The notes under the pieces were generated by a model. That model saw only the letters and a program-made list of their open reading frames with translations, did not search any database and was not told the origin of the DNA. From Diprion similis (taxonomy: Eukaryota > Arthropoda > Insecta > Hymenoptera > Diprionidae): DNA of 64,000 nucleotides. Positions 34,840-47,457 of this stretch are shown in pieces; the first letter of the stretch is position 1, and each line of letters opens with the position of its first letter. The stretch covers positions 17,608,001 through 17,672,000 of the forward strand of contig NC_060112.1 in NCBI RefSeq assembly GCF_021155765.1, given 5' to 3'. A program made the position numbers and the translations under genes.

Positions 34840-37800
34840 TCAAACAATCATGCGGCACATACGGAGTACGAAAGACAGCAGGGAAAACCATGACGAACGA
34901 GCCATTGAACTGCGAGACAATAAAATCCGCATGACTACCAACAACGTTCCAAATTGCACCGCTCTGTGCAACCAGTATAATCTGCAAAAAAAAAAATAAA
35001 ACGGAACTTTGTAATTGTCATGAACAAAGAGCATCGAAGATAAAGCATATTTTTGAAGCTCCTTTACATTGCAATTACTTTCGAGTGTTTCAGAATGTTT
35101 GAACTTGAACAATCAAGAATGCGGTACTGGCGTAATAGTATTCGAAAGAGTCCGGAAAAATTTTCGGTTCAAAGTATGATCAGTACGAGCCTCTTAAAGG
35201 GGTTCCAACTTACTTTGTAATATACGAACGAGCAGCGGGTAAAGTTTCCGGGCTCTCTTTTAGAATGAAATGTCGAATCCCCAATATGTACTGTTCGAGG
35301 TAAGCTGGCCAATCGATTTGGCTAACGTCAAACATAAACGTTTGCTTATCTTCAGGGCTAAGCTGTTGTCCTAATCTCCTGACATTGTCATCCCTGAAAT
35401 TCCATTGCTGAGTGGTAAAGTACTCCAAGCACTGAGCAGCCTTGCCCAATTTGGCTTGAACTCTGACCATTATTGGCCTGGAGCCTCTGAGCCGTGCCAG
35501 AAAATCCAAAATATGAGCAGGCAGTGTATGCTGCAAGGTATTGCACACAGAGTTGATAACAACGGAACGTCGGCAACAGCCATCTGGATACCAAACAGCA
35601 TCGTTAACAGGGTGTAATCTGCTGTACTTGAACGACAAATCAACAAACTCTTTCCACGTTATAGGGTTTTGTTGTCCTGTACAGCAATTATACACTGTGA
35701 TACTATCGGAACGATGTGTTGCAGTCTTCCAAGCGGCGCAGATCATCAGATTTATTACTATGTCGACGGGTACGAAATCTGCGACCTTGTTTCCATGGCA
35801 GAGCATAGTTCTATCGATAGAAAGGAATAGTATTATATTAGGAGATTCATAAAGTTCCTTAATTCTTACTCCTACGTTGCTATCAAAAGTGAATACTCGT
35901 AATGTATTTAATAATTTCGAAGTATCAGCATTTTATCAATATTCAATACGTTAAAAACTGAAATAATACATATACATGAGGTATAACTACCAGCAGAAAA
36001 TGGAAATACTTTTAAAATAATGTATTACAGGTATTTCCAATTGGTAATCTGTAGTCTAATTTTAATGAAAAATTATATTCCTTAAATCATCATTACCTGA
36101 AGAAACCTTTTCCTGCTGCAGCAATAATTCCAGTTGGGCCGTTCCAATTGTCAACCCATCCTGCCACTGGCTCTTTAAACGAGGATAAAACGATAGAAGG
36201 TCTGACAATGGCAACTGGCAACGCACCACTTTCTCGAAGCAACATTCTTTCCGCTAAAGCTTTGGTGAACGTGTATGTATTTGGACGTCCGGCTATGAGT
36301 CGAGGTGTTAACTCTTCCACCAATTTATCGTCCATCCACTCTGTGCAGGCTATCACTTGTTCTGGTTCCTGAGGCGTCGCATAAATCTCCTCCCCAACAT
36401 CCGTTCGATCGCAGTTGCAGTATGCTGTTGATACGTGAATGACTGCCTACAGACAGAGAGGAAATACAGGTGAATTGCCGTAAAGGTAAGAGTTTACAAA
36501 TTGACATTCTTTTGTCTTCAAGTACAATTAAACCTTTCCTTGTAAGAATGAAATTGTTCATTGAATTATTTAGTTTTAATGTATCAGATTATTTTTTCAC
36601 GTTGAAATATTTCATATAATGTGAATTAAGGATAAAATGTGCTTCACTTACAAGAATTGATTTTTGTCAACTCGCTGGATTTATACGGAAATTGGGAAAC
36701 CTTCGTACGTTACAAAAATTTGTAGGTGGCTAAGGCAATGAACGTGTCTAGATAATTAGCATTAGCATAGTAATGTGATATGCAAATTATCGCATTTTCA
36801 TAATACTTATTGCCACCTTCTGACAACAAATGTGAAAACTAAACTTCAATAGACCCTGTACTTTGATATTCACCTATCATTGAAAAGGTTTTGACCTGAC
36901 TCAAGTCAGTATTCATTTGAATAATAAATTTTATGCTAATGTGAGATTGGTTTGTCAATACAAATTTATATACTCAATCAAGGGAAAGCTGATTGTCGGT
37001 ATAAATTAGCACGTTCGTGATTCGCCACCTTGAGACTATGTTAATTTCGTATTAAAGACACGGGTTGTCTGTACGCCAACTCAGGTTCAGCAAGTAACGA
37101 TGGGGGGGAAGTAAAGTTCATTGACACAGGGTGGAAAGTAGTTTTTACCGAAATTACAATCAAACTTTTAATATGAATCCATTGAATATCGATAAGACTT
37201 TCTATGATTGTAATTACCTCTAGGTTTTGCATGCGGTGACAAAGTTGAATAAGACGTTTAGTTCCGAGCATGTTGATGGTTACAGACAGCTTCAGAGCCT
37301 CGTCAAATTTAACCGTTGCAGCTGAGTGAAAAACCACAGATACAAAGCGAATCAGAGTTGCCTGATCGCTCTCCGAGATGCCGAGTTCTGGTTCTGTCAC
37401 ATCTCCAGCTACTGGTATAATTTTAAATAATTCGTGTGGACAGTCTCGCCGAAGTTTCTCAAACAACTGCAAAAATATAAACAAAATATTATATTACAAG
37501 AATGGAGTGAAACAGAGATACCAAAAAAAAACATTTAGGTCCCTGCTATATTGCCCCTGAAATTTTTCATTGCATTGTGAAACTTACCGGACCGTTAAGA
37601 AGTTCCTGCAGCCTTTGCTGAACGTCTTGTCCTTTCTTGGGCCTCATAAGCAAATAAATATTTTTAATACCGGGACAGGAGCGGAGGAGTTTTTCTACTA
37701 ATACTTTTCCCATAAAGCCAGTACCCCCTGTAATGAATATCGATCTGTCCCGGTAGAAATCCTTTACGGAAGTGTATTCGCCACCCGCCATTGTGGCCAT
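34840..37800 (-). CDS. Fatty acyl-CoA reductase, divergent copy D (FAR-D)
   Basis: NADPH-dependent fatty acyl-CoA reductase on the opposite strand to the other three. Five exons: 37800-37588, 37466-37218, 36446-36097, 35810-35214, 34981-34840, 516 residues. The start [16 protein letters not shown] has a second in-frame ATG at residue 4. TGGTGFMG is at residues 24-31, [11 protein letters not shown] at 156-166 and YTFTK at 212-216. The C-terminal FAR region contains [15 protein letters not shown] and [13 protein letters not shown]. The last exon gives a hydrophobic segment ([12 protein letters not shown]) and a second hydrophobic end. Donors are good (GTAAGT, GTAATT, GTAATG, GTAAGT). Intron positions differ from FAR-A/B/C: it has introns after codons 71 and 154 that they lack, so it belongs to another FAR lineage. 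No disabling change seen. Confidence 0.9.
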
Positions 37801-38767
37801 TTCCTTGATTGACTAGATTATACGTGGTAAGAAAGCGATATTTGTAGATGGAAGAGGCCTATCTTATCAGATAGTGCGTTCGATTGAAGACTCAAATGCG
37901 AAGACAGTTACTACACGACGTTGAAATATTAGCTTCGGTATTACTCTTCCTGGTGCTCGGTGTTCCTGTTGAAACTTGCCTCATTTCGCGTTAGTGAAGA
38001 TTTTTCTCCTGAAACAAAAATCAAAGAAACATTTATAGGCATGTAAACTGAAACAGATAAATTTTTAGTAGACATTAAAAACATATTGTTTATAACAGCT
38101 CTAAAATTATTTGTACAGTCGACAGTGTGGAGTGTTTAGTCAACATTTAGAAAGCTGTAGGAAAACGAAATGAAATCAACAATGGGTCGTATTTTCCAGT
38201 ATTCTAATGGTTAAAAGTGAATTCAGGGGATCTTCCAGTTCTTTCTTACTCCCATTTTATAACGGGATTCCGCGTTGATCTTCACTTTGCTACCGGAATA
38301 CTAATCTAGACATATTCGTTCTTACTCGTCGTTCATCTAACTTGGAAAGATGACGATACAGGAAATGATCTAGATCTAAATTCCAGCTATTTGATTGCTG
38401 ACGAACAGTAGTGACAATTACGAGAGAATATAAATTGTCGAAATCCTCACTTTATAGCGTTGATAGCGTATCTTGGAATAGCAAAGATGCTTCAAGTTTG
38501 GGTGATAAATCTAACTGTGTACAGTCAAATTATTAGTGCGATATTAGAAGTGGTTATTTTTGACGATTGTTGATAAAAGTAGAAGAATTGTTATCACAGC
38601 CATCCCTGACTCAGAACGAATGGGCCGCACCGTCTAAAGCAAAAGTTATATTCTTGTTCACTATCATTGTCACAAATAACGTCGCTGGATATTTTTTAAA
38701 CGGTTTTACGGTTTTCTTCTCATTTGCTACCTTTTAATTTACAATCAGACGGTGGCCCTATTCATCC
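37801..38767. other. Upstream region of FAR-D
   Basis: Holds the FAR-D 5' leader and presumably its promoter (minus strand). No coding sequence recognised. Confidence 0.4.
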
Positions 38768-38966
38768 TTAAGAGGATGCTGTAATCAGTCCTTGCCGACT
38801 GTGTTAAGTGTCTTCTATTTTGGTTATTATTGTCAGAGGCCTAACAGGCACATCCTACATGCAAATCTGAACAAAAATAAACTAACACATTTTGGATTTA
38901 GAACATTTTGGTTCCGATAATCGACAAAATAGAAGGCATTTAACGCAGTCGGTAGCATCACCTTGA
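38768..38966. mobile_element. TTAA MITE, family 1, second copy
   Basis: Starts TTAAGAGGATGCTGTAATC at 38768, matching the left end of the element at 3865 (which also shares the downstream CCGAC(T/C)GTGT block). The right end (GGTAGCATCACCTTGAG) is the inverted counterpart, with the terminal TTAA mutated to TTGA. Inner arms also pair: TCTTCTATTTTG near 38812 with CAAAATAGAAGG near 38926. Non-coding, about 199 bp. Confidence 0.6.
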
Positions 38967-40639
38967 GCTCACGATCAGCTGGGCGAGTTGTACAATCAAT
39001 CAGGTGTGCATGTTTATGCGTGGGTGTTTACATATGTCAACTGTCGTAAATATTCGTCGATCGGAGGGAAACAGGAATAAATCGTCCCTCGAAATGTTGA
39101 TGTTACGAGTGAATGAATCAAGCGGATTACGGCGGATGCGTTACACCTGCCGAAAGCCATAAAAAAATAAACAAAACCTGGAGGAAAAACGCGTTTGAAA
39201 CGTGAATGATTACAGAATGTGGGAAGCATGATTAGGTAAACCGATTAAGTACCAACTCATCACGAGTATAAAGCACCTGTGCTTAGTCGATCTTCCGTTT
39301 CTACTCTTTGTCTCTTTAATTATTTTTTTCTTTATTGTTTCTTTCTGTTTTCGCATATTGTTAACTATGAATGTATGTGCGTTGTCATGAACCTACCTAC
39401 TTTCGCCTGGCTCTCTTTATAAATTATATGTATATATTTTCTACACGCGACTTGGTACGTTATGCGTGACGCGAATCCACGCCACGCAGGTTTCAATTCT
39501 GAAACTAGCTGTAAGTATGTACGTACGAACGATGCATTTTAAATACGTTCTCACTTCATTATACGTAAATATACCGTGTGCGTGCACACACAATGCATGT
39601 AACATATCAATAATGCAACTTCCGGTGTCTTCAACGCTGTGACATAAATAAATAACGTCGTTGGTGACGGATTAAAAATATTTGCTTCTTTTCGAAAGTA
39701 CTACAATTATACACATATTAAAAAGCTAATTGGGTAGCGGTGATTTCGGCTTTACCGAGTATATTCCACACTTTGTCAATATCAAAATGCAATAACAAAA
39801 TTGTTTCGACGTAACGAGTAGTTAAATTCTTTCTCTTATAAAAAAAGAAAAATCGGCTCAATTGAAATATAAATTTCGTTACAAAGCGTGGTCGACAAAC
39901 ATATACTTAAAAATATTCCCAAAGATCAGAAAGTGATGCGTTTCTTAAGGCAAGTGCGTGTGTAACATAGGCATGTTACATCGTAATATGAGTATGTGTA
40001 TGTAGTATACGTTGTGCAAGTAGGCATAACGGAACATCCAAAACATAGAATAAATAAATGAGTTGGTCACCCAACCCACTCCGCGGTATAATACACATAC
40101 ACATGAATACGCATCAGCATATAACGATATGTGTATACGTACGGAAGGGTAGCAGAGAGCAAAAAAGAGATAGCAACAATTTGGGGCGGCAGGGGGGGGG
40201 GGGGGGGAGGAGAGAAAGACACGAGGCACACGAAGTACAATAGCCAAGAAGAATCGATATCTCAATTGAGGGATGCTGTAGCTGTTCGCGAGGCGTACCT
40301 TGCAGCAAAGTCTACAACTCTACAGGCTCTCGCCTACACTTATTGTTAGGTTAGATTCGGCGCGTCTCGTAGAACGGCCGATTGCATCCAAAGGGGATGG
40401 TAAAATCGGTGAACAGGGAAAGCGGACCAAGAGGTGTAGAAAAAAAAAAACCAAAAAACCACCGGCATCGAAGGTACTTGAAAAGTGTAAAAAGACAAAC
40501 AAAAACCAGAAAGCAAATGAAATTAACAAAAAATGAAAAATAAAACTTTGACTTTTTTCTCTCTCACATTATAGATATACACACAACCGATGGATTTGTA
40601 TTTATACATATATATATATACATAGGTGGTCAGGGTCAA
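38967..40639. other. Intergenic DNA with simple repeats
   Basis: Nothing coding recognised. Poly-G run at 40192-40207. Confidence 0.4.
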
Positions 40640-40985
40640 TGTAGCTCCTCCAATTCGAATGGAGATCATCGGGGTAGGGGGGCAACGGAGAATGGGAGAT
40701 AATTCTAGGTCACCGTCCTTCCCTGGCGGTCGCGGAGGTATCGAAGCAGGAGGATCGACCCCATTCCTCCGGGAGAACCCGTTATGCGAGCAGCGGCGAC
40801 TCCGTTGCGGCTTAAACCGCAAGCGGAAAGGGGCCGAGGGAGGGGATTTACTGGCTGACGAAGTGTACGCGGTGAATAGAACCGTGAACGGTGGACGTCG
40901 AGTGGCCGGTGCATCGCGTCGCGACGCGCTGCATCCTCCGCGGCGTTTGACGCCGGCTTTTCCGCATCCAGATTATGTATTATAA
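40640..40985. promoter_or_regulatory. CpG-rich island
   Basis: A GC/CpG-rich block in AT-rich surroundings, open in several frames on both strands without domain features. In insects such islands often mark promoters or untranslated first exons. No TATA and initiator pair or start codon could be chosen, so direction and gene are unknown. Confidence 0.25.
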
Positions 40986-43900
40986 TAGAAGCGTATGGAT
41001 GGACGTACACACTACGCCATCGAGCGCAATATACTATTACAGTACATGTATAATTGTATATGTATGCATGCATGCATGTACATCGACACGAATCCCTCCG
41101 TTGGGTATTTAAAATTATATACACATTCTCGACTGTGAAGCCAACTTCGAAACTGTTGTTTCCTGTCGTCTTTTTGCCAGGTGTCATTTTTCATTATATG
41201 TATGGACGTATGTATAATAGATATTATGTATCTCGCTATTTCTCGGATTTAAACGGTCACGGCCACGGGCCTCGTCACGTTTATGTATGCATGTACATAT
41301 GCCTGTCGATATACATACACGTACTATATTTATTTAAATACTGTGCACGTGTGCGAAATACATTGTTGTCTTCTTCTTTCACGGTTGCACTGTATTCAAT
41401 TTGTGTATTTACACATATACGCGTTATAAATTATTCAAATAATCCGGTGTTTGAATGAAAATATTTTACAAACTGTACATTCTTATAAGCGGAGAAAGAA
41501 AGCAGAAATAATTGGGTCATATCTTTCACAAGATATAAAAAAAAAAATAAAAATACTAGATCAAAAAAAATGCAGTGAAACAAATGCAGCAGTTTGAAAA
41601 CTGCGACGATATTACGTCTCAGCAATGCTAAGATACGAGTACATTGCATTACAAAATCAGTGTGAAATTCGATTCCTTGAACCATCCGCAGTTGTCTTTT
41701 TTTTATGTAAATGAAAAAATACGACAGTTTGAGATTGAACACCGCATCCGGAACAATGCTCGGAATTCCGGACTGAGTAGCGGTGAAAGGATAATTTGTC
41801 CGGAATATACCCAGCAGTAGGGAAATATCGTATAAGTATGGGTTCTTCACGGGAGTGCATATCATGGAATTACAGAGATAGACTGCGCGGAACTTTAAAA
41901 TATGAGAGGAAATTTCACGCTTCTTTGTATGGAAATTTATGAAGAAATTAAAAAAGATTCAAGTCGTTCCTCTGAAAAATATTTTAAAAAGGAGCCCCAA
42001 AGCCCGGACGAACAATTTTGTGATTAATATTTTCGTGTTTCAGATCTTTTATACCATATCTAAATAAACTATGTTTAATCAACGTAATTTTTTCCAATTT
42101 ATCTATTGTTATCTTCATTTGTTGGTTTCTTTTACTAGACGAACGTTTATCGTAAAAATTCATTTATTGCATTTCCCGAAGTCTAAAAAACATGTTTAGT
42201 GGTAGAAAACAACAGATTTTTTATCCATACCCCCCCCCCTCCCCCCTCCCCATCCCGCCGCCAATTTTCAACTTGTCCTGTATTGACTTTTACCATTTAT
42301 CGTAATCCTAATTCTATTACACGATACTTCTGATACCCTGACTGCTTATGTTTATACATACTATTTACCTATAATAGGTATATATATATACGGAGCGTGA
42401 GAGTTACGAAAGTTGTTGGTTTTGTGGTCTCGTTTCTCCTTATATTTTTTTTTTTTTAATTCGTTGTCTTTTACTTATAGCCTCAAACTGGTTCCTCACG
42501 CAGTCAGCAGCTGTATCCAGCTGACTAAAATCACGGACATGTACTATTCGGTTTGGGAAGTCACAACAGAGGAAATAGGTTACCGGGTAGAACTTTTTGA
42601 ACTTTAAGGCTGGTCCTTGATACGGTCATTGTCGAAATTCCTTAGTTCCATGTGCTGGACTATCTTGAAATAAATTCGAAAAAATATATGCAAAATACTG
42701 CGGGGCTCCTGTATGACGGTTTTAAATTCTGCTCAAAAGCCTCAAAATTTTCTCATTTGAATGACATTCAAGATTTTTACCACTTTGCGGTCAAATTTTT
42801 CTTCCTATCGATATGTCGCATCGAGTAGTCTAAAAGGTGACAAATTTCTCACGGATATAATCGTGCATAAGGTAGATTCGATAAAAAAAAATTTGGAGAT
42901 TTTGAGGGATAGAAAATAACTGCGAAGTGCTAAAAGTCCTGTGTTATTCGAATGGGAAATTTTTACGGAATTTGAAAAAATTTATTGCGAGATATTTTTC
43001 ATCATGAAAGTAAGAAAATTTCAGAATGATCGTATTTAAAAGGTTAGTGTTCAAATTACTATACTCTTCAACTATGAAGATTGATTGAAAAAAAATTACA
43101 TACGTGTAATACTAGAATTACAAAGAAAAGTTTAGATATTCGATCGATTTCACGACAACGATGGCTCATTTTACTCATAAGACTATATTTCTTAATAACT
43201 CATTGAAACAGATTTGTGTTCATCACGTCGACATCGTTAAATATTTCATTTTCCAACATTGCACCGATATCGATTGTGATCAATAAATAATAATCATATT
43301 GGACCAATCAATGAAAAAGATGAAAATCCATTTCACTCATCTCGTCAAGACCAGTATGTGGAATTTAAAAATGAGTCAAATCGAACTAATCCGTCAGATT
43401 TGCAATCATTTACTCGAAGCGATTTGAAATAAAGGATACATCGATACCTATTCGGCTCCTCTTTATTCCAATTTAAAACAAAAACATCTTCGTGGCCCAG
43501 AATGATGAAAAATTTGATGAATACTCAACGGACGACTATTTGATAGTAAAATTATTAAAAACTATCGACTTTCAACTCCTCACGGGCTATCCTTATATAC
43601 GTACCCGTAACGACGCTCCCTTCTGGTTGCCGCATAGCCTGCGTCGACGTAAGGGGAGTTTTATTTAAAACCTTACACTGTAGCAGCACCCACCACCCTC
43701 TACTTACAAGTATAATATATAAGTATATTATTGTTCCAATATAGAATGTGTACCACACCGACGGTCGTTCACGTCGAAATACCGACGTCCCGACGCGGCG
43801 TCGTAAGAAAAGGTAAGGAAAGGTAAGGAAAGGAGCAGAGTGGAAAGGAGTTAAGGAAAGGGAACCTTAGCTGTAACGCGTGGATGCGTGCACGACGAGT

Positions 43901-44749
43901 AGTTGCCTGAGCGACCGACCAGTTCACCTGAAGATGTTCTCACCGTTTCTTCTTCTTCTTGTTACCTGGTCTTTCTTTTTTTTCTACGTCTGTGTGTGTG
44001 TTTTTTGGTCTCTTTTTTTCACACAGAAGAGATGCCTCATTCCGAAAATATTTCGGTCTTACTATATTACTTAGTCATATTTTTAACCGTGATGTTAGGC
44101 ACTTTTACCCGAACGCATCCGGCCACGTCAGAGGGTAATATATAGGTCAAGAGGATTTTCTTCCGTATTATCTGAATTACAGGTGGCATAGTATCGTGAT
44201 GTCTGTAGCCTAGGAATGCAGTATAATAATCATACTCTACATTGGGTGTAGCTTATACGTATATTTTAACGGAATATAAAGATAGCCAGGAGGAATGAAT
44301 CGTACATAGGTCTATATATGTTATATACACGTATTACATGTATGCACATTTGATTAGATTAAGCTTTGAGCTGGCAAAGAGGGATAAGATTCTGAGATTA
44401 GGAATTAAATTACGTTAAGTCGAACTGCAAGCTGGGTCTATGTGTAATACGCAAGTCATATTTGATCGCAACAGTATTGAGCTATAAATTTTAAACGATA
44501 ATTTCCGACTGTCCGAAGGTGTTTTTTCTCTCTTGTATTTTTTTAACCTCTTCAAAACCTGCCAAATCGTTTATTCCATCGTAATATCGTGTCCGTTTAC
44601 ATATAATCGCGGCACACGTGTCTCTTATCGTATTTATGTAATTCCTAATTCGCGGAGACTGCATGCGTTAAGGATCTTTGTATGATAAATGATCGATCGT
44701 TATGACGCACGATTACGTATACTTGTAAGCTGGTCACTTTGGGGCGGGG
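40986..44749. other. Intergenic DNA with simple repeats
   Basis: No supported gene. C-rich tract at about 42230-42255. Iterated AAAGGTAAGG words at about 43817-43862 form a purine-rich stretch. A plus-strand frame starting with the ATG at 43934 is hydrophobic (CTT-repeat derived) but shows no other sign of being a gene. Confidence 0.4.
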
Positions 44750-45190
44750 TTGAAATTCCTTAAACTTAAAGTAAAGAAATCAAATTTTGACGAAACATCA
44801 AAGTTTCGAATGCACGGAAAATCGACGCTCAAATTTTCGAAAGGACGAAATCCCGAAGGGCGTAAGTCCGACAACTTAAAGTTCCGAAAGTGCGAAAATG
44901 GGAAAATTTCAAAATCTAAAACATCGAAATTCCGAATGATCGAATATTTTCACGTCTGCGAATTTCCGGCTTCTTGAAATTTCGTCACTTTGATCTTTGT
45001 CTGTTTTGGATTTTCGATATTTTTACGTTCGAAATCCTGGTCATTCTGATTTTCGGTTTTTTCTGTTTTTTTTTTACACCCACTCGTCGAGTAATCTACG
45101 CTTTGTGAGTGTATTTTAATTTTCGGACTTGTAGAAACGAACTGTTAGGTATTGGCACTTGTAGAAACGAACTCGTAGAAACGATACTCT
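44750..45190. repeat. Low-complexity block of iterated short words
   Basis: 44750-45060 is dominated by words related to AAATTTCGAAA, in one orientation to about 44960 and the opposite (TTTTCGAAAT-like) after it, so it tends to fold back. 45127-45143 and 45157-45173 are exact copies of ACTTGTAGAAACGAACT, and a third related copy (CTCGTAGAAACGATACT) follows. Similar construction is seen in the elements at 14292 and 56212. Confidence 0.5.
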
Positions 45191-46421
45191 TTCCTTGGAA
45201 AATGTTTAATGAATAGGCAATAGCGTTTTCACATGAATAAACAATCGTCGCAATGTCAGGGAGCATGATTACATGTAATGTTATTTGTGCACCTGCATTA
45301 CATTGTAATTATATGCCGATTACTGAATGCAATAACATTTTTTTTTATTTTTTGGCCGCGGCAGTGCAAATGTCAAGGATGGAAATGAAAAGCCGTAAAA
45401 CAAATATAACTTTCCGCTGTCCGAGTACTTTATACATTATAAGGTTCTCGATGATAACGAGTTGTTATCCATGTGCTGATACACACAGCTGTGGAAAATG
45501 ATTTGTGCAAATGTTAAACTCACGCGTTCTTTTTATTTTTTTTTTTCATCTTAACCAATTTACAACCCGTCTACAAACTGTATCATCAATTCTCTTCTAT
45601 AAGTGATATGTGAAGCGTTAAGCAATATATTCAATACGGAATTACGATTAGTTAAATATACATAATATATATATGTATATTTGTATATATATATATGTAA
45701 ATATGTTGTTTTTTTTTCAAATAAATAAATGTCAATTTTGCACATTATGTAATTGAGATGGAACGAAATTTACGTTCAGTGTCAAATGAATAATTTGAAA
45801 CTCGCGGTGTAAAGTATCAATTCTATGTTATTCAAGTTGAGGCATTAGATTTCAACACAGAGTTTTTTCGTACCAACAGAATAACACTATACGCTAATTG
45901 CTGTTATACTATAGACTCCACTTCAGGAGTAGCTACATTTATTTCTATGTCAAATGTACCGCTAGTGTGCTAGATAAAAACGGAAACAGACAAACAAGAC
46001 AAGAAAAAACGAAACAAAAAATAAACATTGTACGCAGAATATATAACGACCAGAGTCACACGTGTATAATAATAAGAGTTACAGGAGTGAGAAATTATCT
46101 ACCGGTCTTCACTGCAAAATAGTGGGGGTAAAAATTTCGAGTTGCTCTATTGACAAAAACCTGAGACAGTTGGAAGTTGTGCAAGTCAATGTCCTCTTAG
46201 AATTTATACATTGCGATAACTCGGGAGTGATTTGCACGATTAGCAGTTGTGTTTCGAACTTTGCGATGAAGAGGAGGCGGGAAAAACAAGAATGAATCTA
46301 TCCTATAACGTAGGTATGAGGTGACGATTTTGTAATATAATGTAATCGCACTGCGGTTGTACGGACCTACTAACTGAACTTTGTGCAAAATGAGAAACCC
46401 GGGTTTTCCAGAGGGTGCATT
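45191..46421. other. Intergenic DNA, nothing recognised
   Basis: AT-rich with short TA-rich microsatellite patches near 45660-45700. No gene supported. Confidence 0.4.
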
Positions 46422-46682
46422 TAACCCTAGAATGGCAGCCATATTTTTATTTTTTTTTACCTATTATGGTAACCTGGGGTGATAGAAGACCCCAATTTTG
46501 AAAAATTCATGTCTCCGGTAAAATTTCAGGAAAAGGGTTCAACTTGGACTCATTCTTTTCGTTTTTTAACGCAGAATCACGTGAGCTTACGGCAATTTTC
46601 CTTCAAGTCCGAGGGAAAAAGAGCGCGAGATTTAAACACGCCTGGGATGGTTTTTCACCCCAGGTTACCATTCTAGGGTTAA
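46422..46682. mobile_element. piggyBac-like MITE
   Basis: 261 bp, bounded by TTAA at 46422-46425 and 46679-46682. Termini are perfect inverted repeats: TTAACCCTAGAATGG and its complement. A 15-bp subterminal inverted repeat (GGTAACCTGGGGTGA near 46469; TCACCCCAGGTTACC near 46655) is also present. A TTAA target with tips starting CCCTAGAA is the hallmark of piggyBac-type elements. No transposase is encoded; frames across it are incidental. Confidence 0.8.
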
Positions 46683-47075
46683 AAATGATGGGAAGACGAT
46701 TATTCAAAATTTCAGAAATTTCCACATCGTTCAAGGACTGTCTGGTTTTCCTCTACATGCAGCATCACATAGGTGTGGGATTACTACGGCATTTAATCGA
46801 CTATCATTTGATCATTCTCGTTTAGTAATCTCGGGAGATCTGACAGGCAGACTTACACCCTGATATCAGTGATAGATTCTAATTGAAAATTAATCTCTAT
46901 GTTATAATCACTAAAAAAAATTTTTTTTTTCACACCGTTCTGCATACGTTCATCATATTGTTATTAGCATTATTGTTTTTTTGAAATAATTTTATTAGAA
47001 TTTAGACCTGGTGTCTGTCAGACGTTCGATTCACGCCCAATCTGCAGGAATCGGAATAACTAGTTGAATTTGTAA
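46683..47075. other. Intergenic DNA between two elements
   Basis: No gene or repeat recognised. Confidence 0.4.
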
Positions 47076-47457
47076 CAGGTTGTCCAGTTATTTGTGAAAA
47101 CGTAATTCCCTAAGAATTCCAGGTTTTCCAGACAAAAATTATTATTTATCCAGTTTGTTCTCATGTAACAAGTAATAAATGAAAAATACAATTCATACGA
47201 ACAAGAATATTCTATATTTGACTAGAGCACAGCTCATTGTCAAGCGGATTTGTAAGAATTCGCTAGCACGTACAATTTTTAAGAAATCTGGTCTTGGTTC
47301 GTGACCATTGCCTGAAAGTTGAAAGAAACAATTTTTATGAACCTAGGATGAAAATTAGTATATTCCAGATCCGACATGAAATTCCCTGAGATTTCCAGGT
47401 TTTTTCCAGGGGATATATTCCCTGATTTCACAATTTCCATGAATACTGGACACCCTG
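47076..47457. mobile_element. MITE-like element with CAGGGTGTCCAGTA-type ends
   Basis: Left end CAGGTTGTCCAGTTATT, right end (reverse complement) CAGGGTGTCCAGTATTC. Internal blocks also pair in inverted order (AATTCCCT...TTCCAGGTTTTCCAG against its complement near 47385-47410). About 380 bp, non-coding. Target duplication not resolved, superfamily not assigned. Confidence 0.5.

Noticed and set aside
40626..40985. 119-codon Arg/Gly-rich plus-strand frame
   Set aside because: Starts with a non-ATG codon in a CpG island; no family features, better read as promoter-type DNA.
43880..44145. Hydrophobic frames resembling a signal peptide
   Set aside because: The hydrophobicity comes from CTT and T runs read in two frames at once; no mature domain follows.
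45660..45700. Short TA-rich palindromic patch
   Set aside because: Self-complementary simply because it is a TA microsatellite.
46479..46825. Two plus-strand frames overlapping the piggyBac-like MITE
   Set aside because: They read across the element and its flank and contain no transposase features.
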